NCBI GenBank assembly: GCA_012064415.1
Contig: SSNU01004331.1
Span: 82,135-146,134 of the forward strand
Length of the DNA: 64,000 nt
Source: Gyrodactylus bullatarudis
Taxonomy: Eukaryota; Platyhelminthes; Monogenea; Gyrodactylidea; Gyrodactylidae
Direction: 5' to 3'
Shown here piece by piece: positions 35,501-48,724 of this stretch (position 1 is the stretch's first letter; each line of letters starts with the position of its first letter). The notes beneath the pieces are model-generated. The model was not told where the DNA came from, ran no database searches, and saw only the letters and a program-made list of their open reading frames with translations. The position numbers and the translations under genes are program-made.

Positions 35501-38500
35501 TGTACTCTCATTGGTCGAGAAAAATCATGGTTTAGGTATATAACCGAGATGTAAAAAACGATTAGGGCAGAGTGGGATAGAAAACGGGTACTTCACCTGT
35601 ATGAGAATTAATGGCATAAATATTATTCGGAGGTACTTTGTACTTTCTATGTAAATTAGATCAAAGAGATCAATTTGAATTCATTACATTAATTAGATCA
35701 ATTGTTTTTCTCTTCTGCATAGGAGACTCTGCATCATTCTCTCTTTCTAGAGGAGATTTTGAACAAGTGAAAAACAAGAAATCTTGACTGAAATAAAATA
35801 AATTAAATGTCCCTAGGGGTTAATTTTATAACAAGGGCAAGATGAAGAAAAAAGATCTACTGTCTTATACCCAAATTTTAGTACAAAACTGTACTACATA
35901 TTGATGATTATAATGAAAGTGGTAATGGAGAATGAGATCCAATCTACAAACACACACACACACACACACCCTAAACAACTGATCTGCACACAAAATCATT
36001 AAGGCTACACTAGATGTGAGCTATAATATTAATAATTTGTCGTATCAATTTGTATACAAAGAGAATCATTTCCAGTTGATTCTTTTATGTATGTCTATAT
36101 CACAAACAGTGAGAGTGGAATAGTTAACAAACACACAACAGGCCATAAAATGAACAAATCAATCTGTTTGCGAGAAGCTTGCAAAGTGAGAAAAGTGGAT
36201 CAGGTCAAAATAAGAAGGGGAGAAAGAGAGATAGAGGAGAACCACTTTTCTCTTCACCTAACCAATCGATACACATAAGAATGGTAAACGGAGAAGAGGA
36301 TAGAAAGAAATGTGGTATCTGGTTTAACAAATTTGTTTTTGAAAAAAATATCACAGTTAAATTTATCATTGGAAATTGTGGAAGTAAATAATGGATGCCA
36401 AAAAATATGCCGACGATGATCGATAAATTTCTCAATGAGAATGAAAAAACTAATCAGAATTGCTTGTATAAACCTAGTTAGATGTGGAGCTATGAAGATG
36501 GTAATTTATTTTATTTTATAATTTGATCAAGATTTTCAGGCCCTCTTTCATCGTACATGAGTTTTTACGAAAATTATGGCACATTTCAAATCTCGACTTA
36601 GCACTAAATTCATATTTTCTTGAACTATTAGGATCACGATTAGTCATAGAAATTAAATATTCACAATCAGATTTTAGGAACCACTCCATCATTTTGGGAA
36701 AATCGAATTTTAATCATTTTTACTACTTGAAATTTATATGATCCTAGATCTCTGAAAAATGAGGAGTTCATAAATACTTTTACTTATAGTGGAAAAAGGT
36801 TCTCTTGTCTTATTGTGATCTTTATAATCAACATTTGATCATTGCAATAAACAGGAATTTTCAACTCAAAGTTTAAAAATAAATTTGAATTAGGCGCTAA
36901 CTCAAAATCTTGATCAAATTCGATTCCTCGATGAAAAAATTGAGAATTTTAAATAAATTCCCATTTTCATATTAGGTAGGTGTGATAATTGAGGGTTAGG
37001 ATAATTCAATGTGTAGCAGACAAATGAAAACATCTTGTAGACATTTGCACGAGACAAAATTTTGACGTTGGTTATAATCAACAGTAAGTTAATCATATTT
37101 GGTTATTTATTCAATATGGACATTGTAGATGGAAAAAGTTTGTAATCATCATATTGAAGAAAGTTATCACCTTTATAGAAAGAAAAACATTTACCGTTCT
37201 AATATAAGGATCCATTTAATAATACAGTAACGCTTATGAATGAGATAGATGGCAGAATGTTAGATTAGACGGTTGAGTTTTTGTCGATTTATCAAGTCTC
37301 TTCTCGAAATAGGTTTTGACTTTGATTCCAAGTTTAACTATTATACTACTAGTGTCTGTGGAAAAGAAAATCTCTCTGGAGAAAAATTAACACCGGAATT
37401 CTATTCTATTCCAGAAACGAAAAAAAATTATTCTTCTACATGGTACATTTTGTAAAATTAAAATTTATTCTAGTGAAATAATTTTCACGTGTTATCCCAA
37501 AGTATTTTCACTCAACTAACATCCTACATTAGATTATCTTTTAATAATTTGGAGAGAATGAAATAATCTTTATAAGTTTTTAGCTGTATTTTTATTACAA
37601 ACATAACCCACATAACTAGGGAGAGGAATATATAAAACTTTAGCCCCCATCTTGTATACTCTCTTGCGCCGCAATATAATTATAATAAATAAATTACAAT
37701 ACAGAACTGAATTTATTACAGCTACGATGATGCAACTTTGTTGTACAACATGGTCTCCGACGACTAAAGGAGAAATATTCTAGGTGATAACAAGAAACTG
37801 TATTGGTAACATTATAAACTTTATTTATCCTTTCTGTGAATGTATAGACTTTACTTGCAATAATAAAACATGAAAAGATTCTCCAAGAGACCGGACATTT
37901 TATATGTAAAAAAGATAGGCACTGCTAGATACAGTGTGGGAATAGGAATTATTTTTTCTGAGGGAAAATATTTTGCTAAATTCTCTTCATTGATCCTGGA
38001 GTAATCTGCATAAAAGTATTGGATATTCCAAATGCAGCAGAGGGAAATGGAGCAGAAAAAAATTAAATTTTTCATGCATGCACAAAAGGGTGAAAAAAAT
38101 GAATTGTAAAAAGTACGAGAAAGATTTACTTGTTCTTGAATCAGATAAGAGAGTCAGGATATGAATTGGGCTGAATTCATTTCTCCAAGATAAGATTTTA
38201 ATTAATTTATCAAGGATTATGACTTTTCACACTATACCGTATGTTGTACAATTCATAGCTCAGCAGAGATTTAAAACGATATGATAATCCATGTGGATTG
38301 GAGATGAATGTTGTTAATTTTCGATTTCTAATTTGGCTCAGAGTCTTATTTTAGTTCCTTTAGATGATGTAACAGTGATGTATAAAACCCATGTTTAATT
38401 GAGAGCACAAATTTCTATATTGAATAATATACATTTATTTATTTTTATTTCATTGAAAATTTTTTACCTATCAAAGGTATTGCAACATTTTTTACTCATA

Positions 38501-41296
38501 TTGTTTCGATTATCATACAATAAGAATAAGAAAAACTAATTAGTTATAATCATGAACCTGAGGATAAAACAAGTATAGTTATTTCTTGCTGTTGAATCTG
38601 TAAAGCTATAAAAGAAAAGAATTTCCTAATTTTGGCCTAGTCGAACTTTCTTAGGAAATATTCTATATTTCATTGGCTAATATATTTCATATTTGTGGAA
38701 TTGAAAATATTTTTCAAAATATTGAGATTTTTTGTTAAAATAGTTTATTCTCATCTTCATGTCAACTAGTAATGTTTGTAATCAATGATAAGTAATTATT
38801 CCCTATTCATACAGTAAATTTTATTACAATACAATAACAATCTTACATGTCACGTAGAGATCATGTGGTACATTACATAGAGGGAGTGTAAATCGAATGA
38901 AAAGGTAGGATTAAATGAAGACACTTGATCTCTCTTTCATCCATTCCCAACCAAAACTACTGTATGTAGATAAATTATAACATGGTTCACATGATTATGA
39001 CACAGTTATTTTCATGTCCACAAGCTATGTTACCTAAAGTAAAGCTTGCTTAGTCTGTATTTTAGATAGATAGATATTCAGAGCGTATTGTCACCTGATT
39101 AAAATCAGGCTAGCGTTTACCGAAAAATCCGAAAAAATTCTTCCAGCAAAACTTACATTGGATTTTCCACTGCTATCATTATTGCTGCTGCTCTTTTGGT
39201 GACCAGAATCAGGGTCTTGATCGTCCTTCACATGCTTCAGAGTGGAATCTTCTGGTACCTTTTTGATTGTCCACATTGAATCGATTGACTTGATGCCAAG
39301 CCTGGCCAATTTGAGATCCCATGCCTCCTCGTAGTTGGAAATTTTCTTCTCCTCAAGATTCTGCTTACGAATGGTGGATGGACTTGGGGCATTGAGGGAG
39401 CTATCTCCCTGAGTTTCTAAAAAATATCATTGTTTATTTAATACTAAATCAAACAACGGCCAACAAATTTTTCAAAACTTTATTAGTGTTTTTCTATCAA
39501 AGAACTACATCTTTACACGGAAATCGGAATATTCGAAAATATAAAATTTTCTAATCTCTCAATTCTAACTTGATAAGATGAAAAACTTCAAGATTGGAAT
39601 CCTAGGGAGAGATTAAAGTCATGTTATTTATTCTTGGCTGATGGAGACAAAAATACCAGTCAATCAAGGATATAAAACATACTGTGTAATACAGTGTGTG
39701 TATGAGAGCAATTTGGCAGAGTTTCTTGTTAAAATAACAACAAAAACAAGAAAAATACATCTAAAATTTATCTATCTCGAAGGAAAAAAGAGAAATGGAG
39801 AGACAGAGGGAGAGAGTCATTTGCCAATATTCCTTGTACAATGTACAATAACTTTTAATAAGCTTGTTTTTCCCGCTCTACAATGCATATTCCATGTGTA
39901 ATTGAGAAGGAGAATGCAATTGAGAATCTTTGAATATAAATTCCATGTCAGAGAAATTACAATAATGCATAAATAATTATAATTATAAAGAGAGTCATTC
40001 TCCTATGGGAAATTTATCAAGTATGTATGTAAATAAAGGTAAATAAATGCATTTGGAAATGTCAAACATGCATTGCATACATAGGTAAATCCTGTTTACG
40101 GATTTATGTACATTATTTTGTGTTATTATTCCAAGATAAAGTGTTTGCCTTTATGTCACAGATTCAGATGGCAAAAAGTTTCAAAAATTTTCTAGCCATT
40201 CATCCATTTAATCCTCAGTGGAATACGGAAATACATTTAGTCCACTCAGTTTTCCTTCTAAACATTGTACTGTGTACTATTAGGTGTTTTGTTGTTGTTT
40301 TTATTGAATATAATATTAGTAGTACAACAAGTTTCATTGACATTCTAAATTTCCGAGAAACAGAAAGAAAGAGAGAAAGGAGCCAGGAAATTTGAATTGT
40401 TCCACTTTTATCCAATATGTTAATGTTTGAATTTATTGCCAAACTTTTTTTAAGCCTGACTCATCAAAAATTTATACACAAACATAATACATATAACAAA
40501 ATGCAATTTATATAATGCAATATTTTCTGCCTCAAAAATACATAAAGAATTGCATTTTAAGCAGTAGTTTCACGTTTAAAAATTTTATTTACATGATGAT
40601 TTGTTTTCGATAAATTATCGAATAGCCTCTCATGACTTTAATTTGTAACTAAACCAATGATGATGATGAAAGATTTCTGGAAAGCTCATTTCCATTTTAA
40701 AGAAAGATAAGCAACCGCGCACGCGGAGAAAAATATATTTGACAGTCAATTGTTTTTGTTTTCAAGAGGGATAACAGAAGAAGGTGAGAAAATATAGAGA
40801 GGAAATAAACGCACAGCAAGACTCTTTCCAATTGAATTCCAAGAAGGACAAGGAGTCATGTCTCTCTTTAGTTTGTTATTTTTCCTCTATCGAAATTAAA
40901 ACAGATACAGCAATGTAGCAATCAGAATTGTAGCGAAATGAAATGTAATTTCCTATGTTGAGAAACAAAAACTTTTTTATTATTTTTCCTACAGAGAGAT
41001 GAAAGGTTAATGTCTTCGGAAGAGAGTCGTTCTTTTTTATTGTTATTTTTGACTTTTGAACCAATCAAGACAGATGTTCAGTTTGATAGCACTCTACCAA
41101 TTAGACCAATTATGAATAAAAAGTGAAATGTGTCTCGTTAAAAATGTTAAATGAGAAAACATTAATGTTAATCCATTAATTATATATATAATATTTATGA
41201 AGGGAACTCACTACTGTTAGTTATTATTTCATTGTTCCCAGTGTCAACATTGAACATTTTCGCATAATGTCCCCGTCTTGTGGATGATGAAATCAT
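32515..41296 (-). CDS. SH2-domain adaptor, SHB/SHD/SHE/SHF-like
   Basis: Seven exons, 41212-41296, 39157-39416, 34387-34762, 33577-33929, 32935-33194, 32761-32880 and 32515-32707, give 1,647 nt and 548 residues with every phase consistent. Residues 57-64 are YEEAWDLK, like the Tyr-x-x-Pro-Trp-Asp repeats of the SHB family. A long disordered Ser/Asn-rich part follows (about 65-440). The SH2 domain is C-terminal (about 445-545): WYHPTMTRQESEDVL, GSYLVRKSET with the phosphotyrosine-binding Arg at 471, YSLSVK, HMK, YRSITEMISHY, LPIRGSSPILLKYP. The family links receptor tyrosine kinases to downstream signalling. Exon 3 begins MGNSSS directly after the acceptor, so an alternative start there would give a myristoylatable form. 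Introns are 1795, 4394, 457, 382, 54 and 53 nt. Confidence 0.82.
34021..34042. repeat. (AG)n microsatellite in SH2-adaptor intron
   Basis: A perfect AG dinucleotide run of 22 bp within intron 3 of the SH2 adaptor gene. Confidence 0.9.
34763..39156 (-). other. 4.4-kb intron of the SH2 adaptor
   Basis: Contains an (AC)n run at about 35949-35969 and a deleted family A foldback at about 36477-36982. At 37851-38075 there is a minus-strand 74-codon frame starting MKNLIFFCSISLCCIWNIQY, which looks like a signal peptide but has no other support. The rest is AT-rich and without features. Confidence 0.5.
36477..36982. mobile_element. Foldback element family A, shortened copy
   Basis: Starts near gagctatgaagatggtaat and ends near ttcccattttcatattagg, with paired inner blocks tttgatcaagatttt and aaaatcttgatcaaattcg. 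About 500 bp, so roughly 220 bp shorter than copies 1 and 3. It lies in an intron. Confidence 0.65.
39417..41211 (-). other. First intron of the SH2 adaptor
   Basis: 1,795 nt, bounded by gtgagt and ttttttag. No gene, RNA or clear repeat was seen. The open frames at 39641-39901, 40120-40395 and 40215-40442 are unsupported. Confidence 0.5.
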
Positions 41297-44200
41297 AGTT
41301 TTTTATTGTATAAATACAAAACGAAATGAGTAAGATTATCACTAGAGCCTAGTGGTTCTGTAAGGAAAACATGATGTAATAAATCAGTCATGTAGTAGTG
41401 ATGATGGGGAAAATATTCTTGTACATTTTTAAGGATATTGGCTTATTACTCAGTTCTCACAAGAATAACTCAAAAATGCTCAGTATGATTTGGCAGTGTC
41501 TTGACGAAAAACAAATTCCCATAAATATTCTCCCTTTCTGGAATGTATAATTATTATTGGTAAGGGGAGAGGAATGCTAGCTTCAAACTACCCCATAAGG
41601 TTACATGATATGCTCTTATAGTATTTATCTTTGAATATTGACTCAGAGAAAGAGAATATTATAGACTCATACTCTCTCTCCTTCTTTTTCTTAATTTCAG
41701 ACGGCTTGTATAATGATATGTTTGTACATAGCAGTAGTAGTGGTATTTCTGGTTCTGGATTACTATGCATGGGAGACATGTTATTTTTATCGTAGCGGAA
41801 AAATATATTAGTGGTAATCACAATACAAAATTCTTAATGAGTAATATGATGCTGACTTTTTGTGATTATTCACTTTTGTTTACCACAGACAAACACAATA
41901 GATAATTTCGAGAGACATGAGAATTCAAGAAATGTGAATAATACGAAAAAATAATGATTTGACAATTTTAAAAGTAATCTTATCGTAATATTTCCATAAG
42001 AGAGGATCAAAAGAATTTTTTCATGAATACCAATTCACGATTATAAATTTAGAGAATAAATAAACTACCACATCTGAAGTGGATACCTTCAACAATAAAA
42101 AGACAAACACGATTCCAAGTGAACTTGGAGAGAAATAAAATTTCAATTAGTAGTATTATTATGAGTAATAAATCTATTACTAATGAATAGTGCAGCACCT
42201 ATACTTACTAGAAATATTTCGTTCTAGGTGCTTAGGTAATATATCTCACAGGAACGTCTTATTTGGTAATGGATTAGCCCATGTCGCTGAATGTTACAGC
42301 TTACTAATGAGCTTCTTACGTCCTAGTTTCGGTGGGATCTATTAGTAAGCTGTAACATTCAGTGACATGGGCTAATCCATTACCAAATAAGACGTTCCTG
42401 TGGGATATATTACCTAAGCACCTAGAACGAAATATTTCTAGAAATCTATTACTATTCTGAGTTAATAGGAAATTGAAAATTAAAGAATAATTTCATATTT
42501 GTACCCAAAATAGCTTTTGTATAAGATAAATTTAACTTGATCGATTAAGAAATTTAAAGAAAGCTGATCGATTGTTAACTATTTATTTTGTTCGAATCGA
42601 GGAATTCTCAAAAACAATTTAATGATCGAATGAATCATCAATTTTGGAAGAGAGAAAGAGAAAAAAAATTATATGCAGAATTGTGAGTACTGAAAACTAA
42701 AGGTGTATCAAGAAGTTAAGAAACAATTTTAGTAATATCAAATGTGTGTTTCCTTCAACAAAATTTATCATTTTCCCATTTAAAGGACAATCATGGTGCA
42801 GAGGGAGTTCAGTGTGTTGTTAGAAATATCTTTTTATGTACTACAATTTAACTTGTGCACATTCATGTTTACTATACAAAAAAAGGTCTTTTGAATTGTT
42901 CATTGAAAAGGGAGCAACTGCTCGCGGTAAAACTAGAAAAAGAGTGAGAACTAATTACATTAGTGGACATACTGGAAGTACATTTGAGGGGAAAATTATA
43001 AAAGCCAATTGATCTAGTTTAGATGATAGATTCTCTCACCTCTGAGACCATAAAAGTGGAATGAATTCCTCAGAGTATGCATATGCAAAAGTTCTCATTT
43101 CAAGTGTATTCTTTTCCCTCGAATAAAAGTTTATTTGATCATACATCTACATCTTACCTTGGCCTACATCAAAGAGAAATTTCCACTTTCTCAAAAGAGA
43201 GTAGTGTATTATAAATATTTGTACTGTATAATGTTTAGTCGCAAATCGATTCATTCAAGAGAGTTATATCCACATGTATAGTTATCCTAGTTTGGCCATT
43301 TTTTATCCTCTAAATAATAATAATATTTCTATTCAAATCAGTTAGCATCTAGACATGTGTGCACAAAATAAAATAATAGTATCATAAAAGTACAAGCTAC
43401 TAAGAGATATTTTTCACTTTATTGTTTATATTTTATTGACAAAAACACTTGTCCGTTGTAAAACTTTTGCTCACATACACTTATCCGTATACATTTCCCG
43501 AGGGTAAAAAAGCAGGAAAGATCATCATTCATGTATCAATCATTATGCATCATACATTTCATTTGACAACGGGAAATGATGTTTGTCTTTCAACAAATAT
43601 TCATTTCAGCTTGCTGCATACTACAGTGTATGCCATATAGTTCTCTCATTCCTTCAGAATTAAAAGTTCTCTTATTTTTCCCTGTTGAATGTGAAATATT
43701 TGAAAAGGAGACTGTGAGAGAGAGAGAGAGATCTTAAAGTAGTAGTAGTTGTGAGAAGATTAATTCTCTCTCTCTCTCTCTGCCTGTTACATAGAAATCT
43801 TCTCAAAGTCGGCATAAAAGACATGATTGATTCGCTTTCCCCGAGAATGATAAAAAAAGATTTTGGACAGGCATTAATTGAGTATGTAGGAAATAAATGA
43901 GAGATTAAAGTACAAAAATTCAATATACTACTACTATATTTTTGTTAGATCTTCAGAGGAATGCAAAATCCTAGAGGATTATAATATAAAAAAGTGGGAG
44001 AGAAATTGCCCATAAAATTTTAATTTTACATGAAACGGATACAATCTATGATGTGGTTTATGCGTGAGCCAATTACTTTTTTACATTACTATATTTACAT
44101 TCTATGTGTCTTAGTCTCTCTATCTCTCTCTCTCTTTCTGAGATTATAGAGTATTTTGCCCTGAGGAATTTATTTTTTCACACATGTTTCAACCTCAACA

Positions 44201-45627
44201 GATGATGATTAAGTAGTAAGGGTAATTACCAAGTTATCTGGTTACCAAGATAATTTGTAATTGGGTTTTTTTATTTCACTTTAAAAAATTAAATTTCAAT
44301 CAACCATGAATGATTCATGTTTTTTTGCAAAACAATAAAAATTTAATGCAGAAAAAAAATACTTAAACATTAAAAGTGTATGGGTAAAAGGAAGCAAATT
44401 AATATACTAAATAAAGGTATTCGACTTAAACAACAGGTTCTATACTATAGATTCTATAGTATAGAGTCTTCAGATGATATGAATTTGAAGAAAATTTAAC
44501 AAGAGACAGTAAACTGTTTTAGTGCAATAAATTTCAAGTCAAAAATTCTTGAATATTAGAATATCTATGAGTAACTGTTTATTAAAAAAAATTATGTATT
44601 GTCATAAATTGACTGTAGTTTGCAATTTAATTTCAGGCTTTCAAAAGAATTTAGACGATACACACTATAAAAATTAAAGTATTCTCGATAATATCTATTA
44701 GATATTCTCTATGAATAGAATTATATTTCACGATCTGGGCCTTAATTATGACGTCAAAGAGCATTCGTTGATAAAATCCATAGCAATTATTTGCAAAAGC
44801 TTCATTATTTTAATAATCATCTTTTATTAATAATTTTTGAACCAATTATACTCCCTAAATTCTGGTTCTGTTCTTTTCTACCATGATCGAGATAATGTTA
44901 TTTCTCTTAAATCTTGCCTTTCCATTCAATTTTATAAGACCTTCCTAGAGTTATGGACTATCTTTGTTGCTAGATTAACAGAAGATCGCTAAATCCTCTA
45001 AAATTTAGTACCTTAGAATCTAAAGTTTAGACTCTAAACCGTTTAGATTAGAATCCTTTTATTCAATTCTGATTCGTAGCTATTTCTTTGAAATTATCCT
45101 GTATAATTTGTATGATTTAACTTTATATAAATATGAATTTATTATGTTAAACATTGATTAATAAAAATCTAGTATATATATAACACTATAAGAAAACAAA
45201 CGAAAAAATTTTAATTCTAGATATTTAATTTAAGAGAATAAAGTAAAATGGAGTGATTGATAAAGATTCTTTAAAGATAATTTCATTTCAGATGAACATT
45301 GTAAGCCCAAGAAGGTTATGAAACGACGAAATATAATTTTAAAAGAAAACTCACTTGAACATCGAAATTTAAAATATTGACTAGGTCATATTTAAAATAA
45401 CAATTCTGATTCAAGGAAATTATTTTTTGTTTCTTATTGTAGATTTTTTCGAAAATTTAGCCTATTAGGCTAAGCCCTAATTTTTGAGTTGAGTCTTACT
45501 GAAGATAAATTAAACTTATTTAAAAGCCCCAAGAATTTTAATTCGCAGTAATATAAAATCGATAGTATCGAGGTAATAATATTTTGATCATAACTATAAG
45601 AGAAATCAAGATTCTGATGAAAGTTGA
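41297..45627. other. 4.3-kb intergenic region
   Basis: No supportable gene. It contains the hairpin at 42208-42441 and an (AG)n/(TC)n pair at 43715-43730 and 43766-43781 that could itself fold. A TC run lies at about 44111-44138, and a 12-bp-arm palindrome (tctatactatag / ctatagtataga) at 44439-44464. The last part is the 3' flank of the zinc-finger gene. Confidence 0.5.
42208..42441. repeat. Near-perfect hairpin, 101-bp arms
   Basis: The left arm 42208-42308 (ctagaaatatttcgttctag...ttactaat) and the right arm 42341-42441 are almost exact inverted complements. There are two or three mismatches, for example tatctcacag against ctgtgggata and gtcgctg against cagtgac. The loop is 32 bp. There is no ORF. 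It could be a young foldback/MITE or a source of double-stranded RNA. It is unrelated to families A and C. Confidence 0.9.
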
Positions 45628-48589
45628 TTAGGGTTGTATATTAGAAAATAGCTTGTCATAATCTTTTTTTGCGTTAGCTTGCTGTACAGCAATATGTGTG
45701 TTGGACATGTTAATGGGGAATGCCTTTTTCTGAGAATTATTTTTTTTCATATTCAATGAAAATGGTTGGCTCATTGGTGGAACAGCAGAATTGTGAAATT
45801 GCTTTGAATTTAACCCGCAAGAAAATGCCGAATTACCAAGTATCGATGTAAAGGTCAATAGATCATTTTGATTTAAAACGGGTTGCGTTCCACCAATCCA
45901 AGACAGATCAGGAGTTATATTATACATGTTGGCTTCAGCCTCTGATTCATTCTTGGACAATTTATAAGGTGGGGGTTCATTCAGCCCTAACATTTCACTT
46001 AAAGCAGTCATTCTATTTTTGGAAGGTTCTTGACTATTTTTGATTTTTCTAGTATTGCTAATTTGATTTGCTGATTTCTTTTGTCCATCTGTAATATTCT
46101 TACTAAAGGCTAGGGAGTATGCATCAAAAATATCACCTTCTGTCTTTGTTGCAGGCAATGAGTTTTCTAGTGAAACCGAGTTTTCCATACTTTTAGTCTT
46201 GAGTTCAGCTACGAAGCTCATCGGGTTCTGTAAAAATGTTTGATTGGAGTCCTGTTTATTCTGAATCAGCTTGAGCTCATCTAGAATGGTCTTCATGCTG
46301 TTAGATTTGAGAATCGAGACCAATTCTGTGGAATTTAAAGTTCAGTTAATGAACAAAAGTATTTGGTAGATGATAAGAACATACTTTGAATTTTACTTGT
46401 TCTAGAGAATAGTTTTGAAAAATACGGATCTGATTAGTGATTGGACAAGAGAAGATAATGAAAAATTATTAAACATACTCTGGATTAGTTACAATTGTCT
46501 GACATGATTCATTGGATTTTATTCCTTCAAGGTTATAACAAAACATGAACTCCTCCTTGAAAAGGTTGACAAGTTTTTCCTTGCTAATGGAACATTTATC
46601 TCGATGATAACTCAAACGATCCTCCTTGGCCAATTTTTCCCTAGAAATATTAATACATTGAATTATCATCGTTTAATACAATTATAGTGAGTGATAAAAC
46701 TAAAGAATCTAAAGCTCACAAGAATTGAACTAATTTTTCATCTAGATTCAATTCTGATTGATTAATTTCAGACTCTTCGCCGAAAAAGGAATCAGGAGAG
46801 GCAGGAAGGCAAGCCCATGAATTTTTTAGGCGTTCACACTCAGCTTCATTCTCTAATTTTGCTTTGCTACTCTTTTCGGCAACTAATGTAGAGCTACTCC
46901 ATGCTAAAAGATAAGTAGAGCATTATAAAAATCACCATAATATGAAATGATTTATTACTTACAAGCAACATTTCTAATCATAAGGCTGTCAGTAGATCTT
47001 CCTTCGATCTCTTCAATGCAACTGGCAAAAGCACTTATTCTTAAGGCCCTATACTCAAAGTGACTGTGATCTCTTTTGAGAATTTCACCGGCTACTGGAT
47101 AATTTTGATTCTGAATAATAAAGAATTTTTATAAAATTTTCAAACTAATATCAAGGGAGAACTAACAATATAATGAAAACGATGTCTTGCCTTCTCCATG
47201 TGTTTGATGATGTTTGGACCGTTATTGAAGAAAGAATTGCACAATTGACATTCGTATCGAACAGAATTATCCTTGGCAACAATGTACTCAATAATTGACT
47301 TTAGGCCGACCAGAGGATTCTTACTCATACTAATGAGGTAGGCAAGTCTTGGTCCATTCACTTGAGATTGATTTTCCTTTTCATTGAGTTTTTCTTGGTG
47401 ACGTCTACCGCCAAGATGAAACTGTAGAGATTGATTCGAGACACAGTCAAGGTTACATAACTAAAAATGTAAATAAATTTTTTTAACAAAAATTGAATGA
47501 AGATTGAGGGTGTTCAAATATTCAAAAAATAGAGTCTCATTAAAAGGTAACAGAAAATATATTTGGCAATATTCAAAAGTCTTGCATGGAAAATCAATGT
47601 AAAATATTCATCCTGACAATTGAGAAAATTAGATTCATAGTTTATGAAATTTACCTGACAAAAATATCTATCTGACTTGTGAGAACTTGCAGGAATAATA
47701 TCGGGTCGATTTATTTCGTTTATACTAGGACAACTTAAAGTTACTTCACCATCTTCTGAGCCTTCAAGAAGGGCACTTCGAGCTTCAGGGTCATTCTTGA
47801 TGACTTTTTTAAGAGCAGTTTTCATGTGCATTACACCACGATAGTGATGCATTAGTTTAGCCTTGCTCTCAAAGTTCACTTCACAATCCTGACAAAAGAA
47901 TAGTTCTTCGATCGTCTCTTCTGTCGAAAGATCATTTTGAATTGTATCTTTGAAAATTATTGGCAAATCCTGTTTTATGGTACCTAGTGGGAAGATGATT
48001 ATTGAGAAATTTTCTAATTTACTTTCATCTTTTTTCGTGCCGAAATCGTAGTTGTTACCGATACTTTGCCAGTCTATGCCATTTGATTTGCTGAGCTCCA
48101 TAAAATGTTCAAACCAGACAGGATTAGATCGTGAAATCATTTTCATAAATGCTAGCCAGCTATCTGGATTAAATTGCCCTCCACTTGAAAAGTTTTTAAT
48201 ATATTCCTGCATAATTTCTGTAGGGTTTTGGAGAGTTTCGTCAAAATTGGTGTCAGGGAATGAGACAAGTAAACTATTGAAATAGGCAATCATTTGACGA
48301 TAATACTTCATGTATGAAACAGCCAAATTTTCTGAGATTTCATCTAATGAATGTTAAAATTTATATACAAACTTTGAGGTTCATAAATCTGAAATTTCTG
48401 AAGAAAATCGTTGTATTTATTCATTTCAATCACATAATTCTCATATTCTTCTCGATATTCAGGAGAATGAGATTTTCCCTCTTCATAAAGCTTCCTGAGT
48501 CGTTGGGATGTGAGAGAAAAGTATTCCTGCATACGCTGTTTATACTCGTGGACTTGATTTTTCCAGTCATCGTCAATTTTAAGTGACAT
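45628..48589 (-). CDS. U1-type C2H2 zinc-finger protein, about 800 aa
   Basis: Proposed exons: 48373-48589, 48023-48343 with 47655-47983, 47167-47460, 46963-47110, 46720-46903, 46475-46640, 46385-46429 and 45628-46325. It starts MSLKIDDDWKNQVHEYKQRM. Three widely spaced fingers of the U1/matrin style are seen: FFCQDCEVNFESKAKLMHHY, YFCQLCNLDCVSNQSLQFHL with HLGGRRHQEK, and YECQLCNSFFNNGPNIIKHM. Such fingers often bind double-stranded RNA or act in RNA processing. The second finger is split by an intron. Introns include 29, 39 and 56 nt. The junction between the exons near 46475 and 46429 does not keep frame with any GT-AG pair I can find, while the downstream exons read well (PYFSKLFSRTSKIQ, KLVSILKSNSMKT). 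That join is unresolved. Confidence 0.7.
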
Positions 48590-48724
48590 CTCAAAAAGTG
48601 AATATTGCACCAATAAAAACAAAATTTAAGTCCTCTATTTAGAGAATAAACTAAGCGCGCTTTTCAATTATTTTGTTCATTCAAGTTGATCTAGGTATAT
48701 CGTTGTTTATAGAACTGTTCGATA
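48590..48724. promoter_or_regulatory. Putative bidirectional promoter, zinc-finger gene / groucho
   Basis: Only 135 bp separate the two divergent start codons. No clear TATA box. A short GC-containing patch, aagcgcgcttttc near 48653, is unusual in this AT-rich window and palindromic (aagcgcgctt). Confidence 0.4.

Noticed and set aside
37851..38075. Minus frame with a signal-peptide-like start inside the SH2-adaptor intron
   Set aside because: No second copy, splice evidence or domain; hydrophobic AT-rich frames are expected by chance.
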